Assembly: GCF_000193735.1 (NCBI RefSeq)
Contig: NZ_AEPF01000022.1
Coordinates: 1-18,083, forward strand
Length of the DNA stretch: 18,083 nucleotides
Direction: 5' to 3'
Origin: Neisseria sicca 4320
GTDB taxonomy: Bacteria > Pseudomonadota > Gammaproteobacteria > Burkholderiales > Neisseriaceae
A program made the translations under genes and the position numbers. Of the stretch, positions 15,627 through 18,083 are shown piece by piece (the stretch's first letter is position 1; every line of letters starts with the position of its first letter). Under the pieces are notes generated by a model that saw only the letters and a program-made list of their open reading frames with translations, searched no databases and was not told where the DNA came from.

Positions 15627-15767
15627 GTGGGAGATACAGAAACTTTAAAACCCGAATCGATTGCAGAAATACGGGAAACCAAAATACGGGAAACCAAATT
15701 CGGGCAAAGAGCCGTCAGACCGCCGCGACTGCCCAAGAGCAGACGACGACGGGGTCGGCAGAGATAG
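15627..15767 (+). CDS. Small ORF with a repeated IRETK motif (uncertain)
   Basis: 46 codons from a GTG preceded by AAGGA at a normal distance (AAGGAAATACA-GTG). The product starts VGDTETLKPESIAE, then has IRETK twice (a 15-bp tandem DNA repeat at 15669-15698), and ends in a strongly basic tail (LPKSRRRRGRQR). No promoter is evident and it overlaps the minus-strand small ORF at 15715-15810. Not recognised as any known family; both ORFs are unlikely to be real. Confidence 0.25.
   Translation: MGDTETLKPESIAEIRETKIRETKFGQRAVRPPRLPKSRRRRGRQR
15669..15698. repeat. Tandem 15-bp repeat
   Basis: ATACGGGAAACCAAA occurs twice, perfectly and without a gap. The length is a multiple of three, so it does not break the overlapping plus-strand frame. 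Confidence 0.8.
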
Positions 15768-15810
15768 AAGACAATCTATAACAAGACGGAGAAGTTTGGT
15801 ACAGATTCAT
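15715..15810 (-). CDS. 31-codon small ORF in the prp leader (candidate leader peptide)
   Basis: It starts with ATG at 15808-15810 behind AAAGGA (CTACAAAGGAACCCTATC-ATG), a leader that resembles the one before prpB (CTACAAAGGAGAAATACC-ATG). The product begins MNLYQTSPSCYRLSSISADP and ends VVVCSWAVAAV. It sits about 45 bp downstream of a TTGACA-N17-TAAATT promoter on the same strand and 357 bp upstream of prpB. The promoter, ribosome binding site and ORF in the right order make it the better of the two overlapping small ORFs, but there is no family evidence. Confidence 0.4.
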   Translation of the reverse strand: MNLYQTSPSCYRLSSISADPVVVCSWAVAAV

Positions 15811-15856
15811 GATAGGGTTCCTTTGTAGTGCGATGTAGTTTTTATTGGTAAGGGCA

Positions 15857-15885
15857 AATTTAAAAAATAATCTTCAGGCTGTCAA
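15857..15885 (-). promoter_or_regulatory. Sigma-70-type promoter, probably for the prp cluster
   Basis: On the minus strand: perfect -35 TTGACA (15880-15885), 17-bp spacer, -10 TAAATT (15857-15862). Transcription would start near 15850 and run into the 31-codon ORF and then prpB, giving a leader of roughly 490 nt. No competing gene on this strand lies between it and prpB. Confidence 0.6.
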
Positions 15886-16232
15886 ACACTTTTTCTCAAA
15901 TATTTTTAAAAAATTTGATTATTAATAAATGATACTTCAGTAACAAAACCTAAAACACCTATCCAAAATCAGACTAAATTATTATATATTATATACTATT
16001 ATCGTTACTGAAAAATCATAAATATTTTAAACAAATTATATAAAAATTAAATATAATTAATTCATTTTCTAGGAATTTTTGTTCAATCCCGAAAACAGGC
16101 AGCCAAACCGCCTAAATCGCCCAATTTTGCACCCACTCCCTTTTCAGACAAACCAAATCAGAATAACATCATGATTTATAATTTTAAATAACAATATTTA
16201 AAAATGTAGTCATATGTAGTTTTAAATATAAA

Positions 16233-16275
16233 AAGGTCGTCTGAAACCCATAACCCCATGATTTCAGACGACCTT
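16233..16275 (-). terminator. DUS-pair hairpin, second copy of the MFS terminator
   Basis: AAGGTCGTCTGAAA and TTTCAGACGACCTT form a perfect 14-bp stem; on the minus strand TTTTTATA follows, so it can terminate leftward transcripts. Loop and flanks (ACCCATAAC...CATG, then CACAC) match the hairpin at 16507-16553, so the two are copies. Confidence 0.7.
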
Positions 16276-16286
16276 CACACCCAGCC

Positions 16287-16378
16287 GTAGCCTGGGCTTT
16301 GCCCACGAAAAAAACAACCCTATTTATCGCCTGACTTGGGAAGCAAACGGTCAATTCCGTGGGCAAAGCCCACACTAC
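16287..16378. repeat. Small inverted-repeat element (MITE-like), copy 2
   Basis: 92 bp from GTAGCCTGGGCTTTGCCCACG to CGTGGGCAAAGCCCACACTAC. The 21-bp ends are inverted repeats with few mismatches and share their sequence with the ends of 6990-7067. Internal similarity is limited (for example CAATTC near one end). It sits between two copies of a terminator hairpin. Confidence 0.65.
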
Positions 16379-16506
16379 AATCCGAAGCAGGCATCGAACC
16401 GCCCTACCCTCCGCCGCGTTGGATTTGCCCATCAAGGAAAGTTTTGTATTTAATGGGAAAGTTGCTTAATTCTCTCAGACTCACGTTCTTCCACCATAAA
16501 AGTTAA

Positions 16507-16553
16507 AAAAGGTCGTCTGAAACCCATAATCACATGGTTTCAGACGACCTTTT
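16507..16553 (-). terminator. DUS-pair terminator of the MFS gene
   Basis: AAAAGGTCGTCTGAAACC and its exact complement form an 18-bp stem with an 11-nt loop; on the minus strand TT, AA and a TTTT-rich tail follow. It begins 19 bp after the MFS stop codon. Both arms contain full DUS copies (16510-16521, 16539-16550). Confidence 0.88.
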
Positions 16554-16572
16554 CACACATTCCCGGTACGCG

Positions 16573-18006
16573 CTACGACGCTGTCTGATGCCGCTTCAGG
16601 CGCATGGCGAAAAACACCATTACCGCGCCCAACACCAGCGCGCAGCCCATCGCCAGATGGATGCCGTCGAGCATGGCTTGTTGCGGCAAGGCTGCGGAGG
16701 ACAGTTTTTCGCCGATATTGGTTGCGCCGACAAAAAATGCTGCGCCGATCGCGCCGGCAATCGGATTGATGGTGGTCAGAATCGCCGCGCCGTGGGGATT
16801 GAGTTTTTTCGGCAGCGCGTTCAAGCCGTGGGTTTCGCCCGTTACGCAGGCGGAGACGGATACCGCCATCAGCGTGAACATGGCGGTCAGCATCATGACT
16901 TGCGTGTCAATCCGTAAAAACAGCCATAACACCGCCAGCGACACCGTCAGCATCACCGTGGCGGGCAACACGACAAACCGTCCGCCCTTCTTGTCCAGCA
17001 GTTTGCCGAACAAAGGCGCGGCAACCGCTTGGGCGATGCTCGCGGGCATCAGAATCAGCCCCGTCGCCGTGCCGGTCAGCATCAGCACCTGCTGCGTGTA
17101 CATCGGCATCATCAGTTCCAAACCCAAAAACAGGAACACCGCGCCCGCCAGAATCACGACGCAGTGGCGGAACTGCTTATATTCAAACGCCCGAAGGTTC
17201 AGCAGCGGCGTCGCCAAGCGGGACTGGCGGTATGCGAACCAGCCCACCAGCGCGACGGAAGCGGCAAACAGCAGGATAAATTCCGCCAGCGGCAGACGGG
17301 CGAAATTACTGCTCGCATACACCAGCCCGCCGAAGCCCGCGACCGACAAGACAGCCGATAAAATATCAATCTTCGGACGGCTGATGTTGCTCAAATTAAC
17401 CGTCAGATACTTGCCCACCAACACCATCGCCGCCAGCATAAACGGCGCGGTAAAGCCGAACAGCACGCGCCAATGCGTGTGGTCGATGATGATGCCCGAC
17501 AGCGTCGGTCCCATCGCGGGCGCGGCGGTGAACATCATGGTAATCACGCCCATCGCCGTCCCGCGTTTGTTCGGCGGGTAAATCGACAAAATACCGTTAA
17601 ACAGAAGCGGCACGAAAAACGCGGCAGACACCGCCTGCACCATCCGCCCCGCGACCAGAATCCCGAAAGTCGGTGCAAACGCGCAAATCAGCGAACCCGC
17701 CAGAAACGTCGCCTGCGTAAACAACACCATCTTGCGCGTTTCAAACCACTGAATCACGCCCGCCGTAATCGGCGTAAACGCGCCCATTACCAGCAAAAAG
17801 CCCGTCGTCAGCCATTGGACGGTGGTCTTGTCGACACCGAAATCCTTCATAATCGGCGTGAGCGCAACATTTAAAAGCGTGTCGTTGAGATAGCCGAAAA
17901 ACGCGCCGATAAACAGCGTTGCGACAATGGTTTTAGAAGAGAAATCGGGATTGTCGGCGTAGTATTCGTGGGTGGTGTCGTCTAGATCAATATCGGAAGC
18001 GTGCAT
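16573..18006 (-). CDS. DHA2-family MFS efflux transporter
   Basis: A 477-residue integral membrane protein if it starts at the ATG at 18004-18006. The frame extends to a TTG at 18055-18057, but that would place coding sequence against a DUS, and the extra residues (HIHAKIRIPQIFQYDV) look like read-through leader. Neither start has a strong ribosome binding site. After an acidic N-terminus (DIDLDDTTHEYYADNPDF) come many hydrophobic helices, GYLNDTLLNVALTPIMKDF in helix 1 with the DHA2-like pattern, GRMVQAVSAAFFVP in helix 4, and GPTLSGIIIDHTHWR (motif C) in helix 5. Such proteins are proton-driven multidrug exporters (LmrB/EmrB type). No adaptor gene is adjacent in the window. Substrate not predictable. 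Confidence 0.88.
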   Translation of the reverse strand: MHASDIDLDDTTHEYYADNPDFSSKTIVATLFIGAFFGYLNDTLLNVALTPIMKDFGVDKTTVQWLTTGFLLVMGAFTPITAGVIQWFETRKMVLFTQATFLAGSLICAFAPTFGILVAGRMVQAVSAAFFVPLLFNGILSIYPPNKRGTAMGVITMMFTAAPAMGPTLSGIIIDHTHWRVLFGFTAPFMLAAMVLVGKYLTVNLSNISRPKIDILSAVLSVAGFGGLVYASSNFARLPLAEFILLFAASVALVGWFAYRQSRLATPLLNLRAFEYKQFRHCVVILAGAVFLFLGLELMMPMYTQQVLMLTGTATGLILMPASIAQAVAAPLFGKLLDKKGGRFVVLPATVMLTVSLAVLWLFLRIDTQVMMLTAMFTLMAVSVSACVTGETHGLNALPKKLNPHGAAILTTINPIAGAIGAAFFVGATNIGEKLSSAALPQQAMLDGIHLAMGCALVLGAVMVFFAMRLKRHQTAS

Positions 18007-18058
18007 AACATCATATTGAAATATTTGAGGAATACGGATTTTAGCATGGATATGCAAA

Positions 18059-18070
18059 AGGTCGTCTGAA
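18059..18070 (+). repeat. DUS upstream of the MFS gene
   Basis: Exact AGGTCGTCTGAA at the right edge. A partner may lie outside the window. Confidence 0.85.
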
Positions 18071-18083
18071 ACCCTATACCGGA

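Larger units (their letters stand above)
15358..16572. other. Intergenic region between the MFS gene and prpB
   Basis: 1.2 kb with no long gene. Going leftward it contains the MFS terminator (16507-16553), a GTAG...CTAC element (16287-16378), a second copy of the terminator hairpin (16233-16275), a very AT-rich stretch (about 15890-16080), a sigma-70-type promoter (15857-15885), two overlapping small ORFs (15627-15810), a tandem 11-bp repeat (15531-15552) and a DUS hairpin before prpB. The stretch 16080-16230 holds nothing I can name. The frame from 16184 to 16435 overlaps the repeats and has no gene-like features. Confidence 0.65.

Noticed and set aside
16184..16435. An 83-codon minus-strand frame in the intergenic region
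   Set aside because: It runs through the repeat element and a DUS hairpin and has no ribosome binding site; length is expected by chance.
18007..18057. N-terminal extension of the MFS protein to a TTG start
   Set aside because: The TTG abuts a DUS and the extra residues do not look like a transporter N-terminus; ATG at 18004-18006 is preferred, though weakly supported.
1..18083. CRISPR array, tRNA or rRNA genes
   Set aside because: No regularly spaced repeats other than DUS pairs, and no cloverleaf or rRNA-like sequence was seen on either strand.

Overview
The window is chromosomal DNA from a Neisseria species. The main evidence is more than twenty copies of a DNA uptake sequence, almost all of the form AGGTCGTCTGAA or its complement. 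This is the dialect I associate with the N. mucosa/N. sicca/N. subflava group rather than with N. meningitidis or N. gonorrhoeae (ATGCCGTCTGAA). dRS3 repeats (ATTCCC-N8-GGGAAT) and the gene content (farAB, and a prp cluster with acnD/prpF) agree. All confidently called genes lie on the minus strand, so transcription runs right to left.

Layout from the left: rpmG and rpmB (ribosomal proteins L33 and L28) with their own terminator; farB and farA (fatty-acid/drug efflux pump and its membrane-fusion adaptor); a 640-bp AT-rich gap that should hold far control sites; then the propionate (2-methylcitrate) cluster, read on the minus strand as prpB, prpC, a 2-oxoglutarate-oxygenase-like gene, a TauE/SafE-type transporter, a DMT/EamA-type transporter, acnD, prpF, ackA; then a 1.2-kb intergenic stretch with the prp leader; and finally a DHA2-type MFS efflux gene at the right edge.

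The prp genes form a pathway. AckA can phosphorylate short-chain acids. PrpC joins propionyl-CoA to oxaloacetate. AcnD dehydrates 2-methylcitrate. PrpF isomerises the product. An aconitase encoded elsewhere rehydrates it. PrpB splits methylisocitrate to pyruvate and succinate. acnD is broken here by one extra A in a 7-A tract, so the pathway may be off or leaky, unless this is a sequencing error.

The least ordinary part is 10000-13210. Two AT-richer genes sit inside the prp cluster as apparent cargo. One is a clavaminate-synthase/VioC-like Fe(II)/2-oxoglutarate oxygenase whose tail carries the ribosome binding site of the downstream transporter. The other is a DMT-family permease flanked by a 66-67 bp near-perfect direct repeat of the acnD leader plus a decayed fragment of acnD, which marks it as an insertion. 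The region upstream of prpB has a good sigma-70-type promoter (TTGACA-N17-TAAATT), a 31-codon small ORF with a ribosome binding site, and a DUS hairpin before prpB; this looks like a long regulated leader.

Intergenic space is unusually rich in repeats: DUS inverted pairs in most gene gaps, one dRS3-bounded composite repeat, two copies of a small inverted-repeat element ending in GTAG...CTAC, and a duplicated terminator hairpin at 16.2-16.55 kb.
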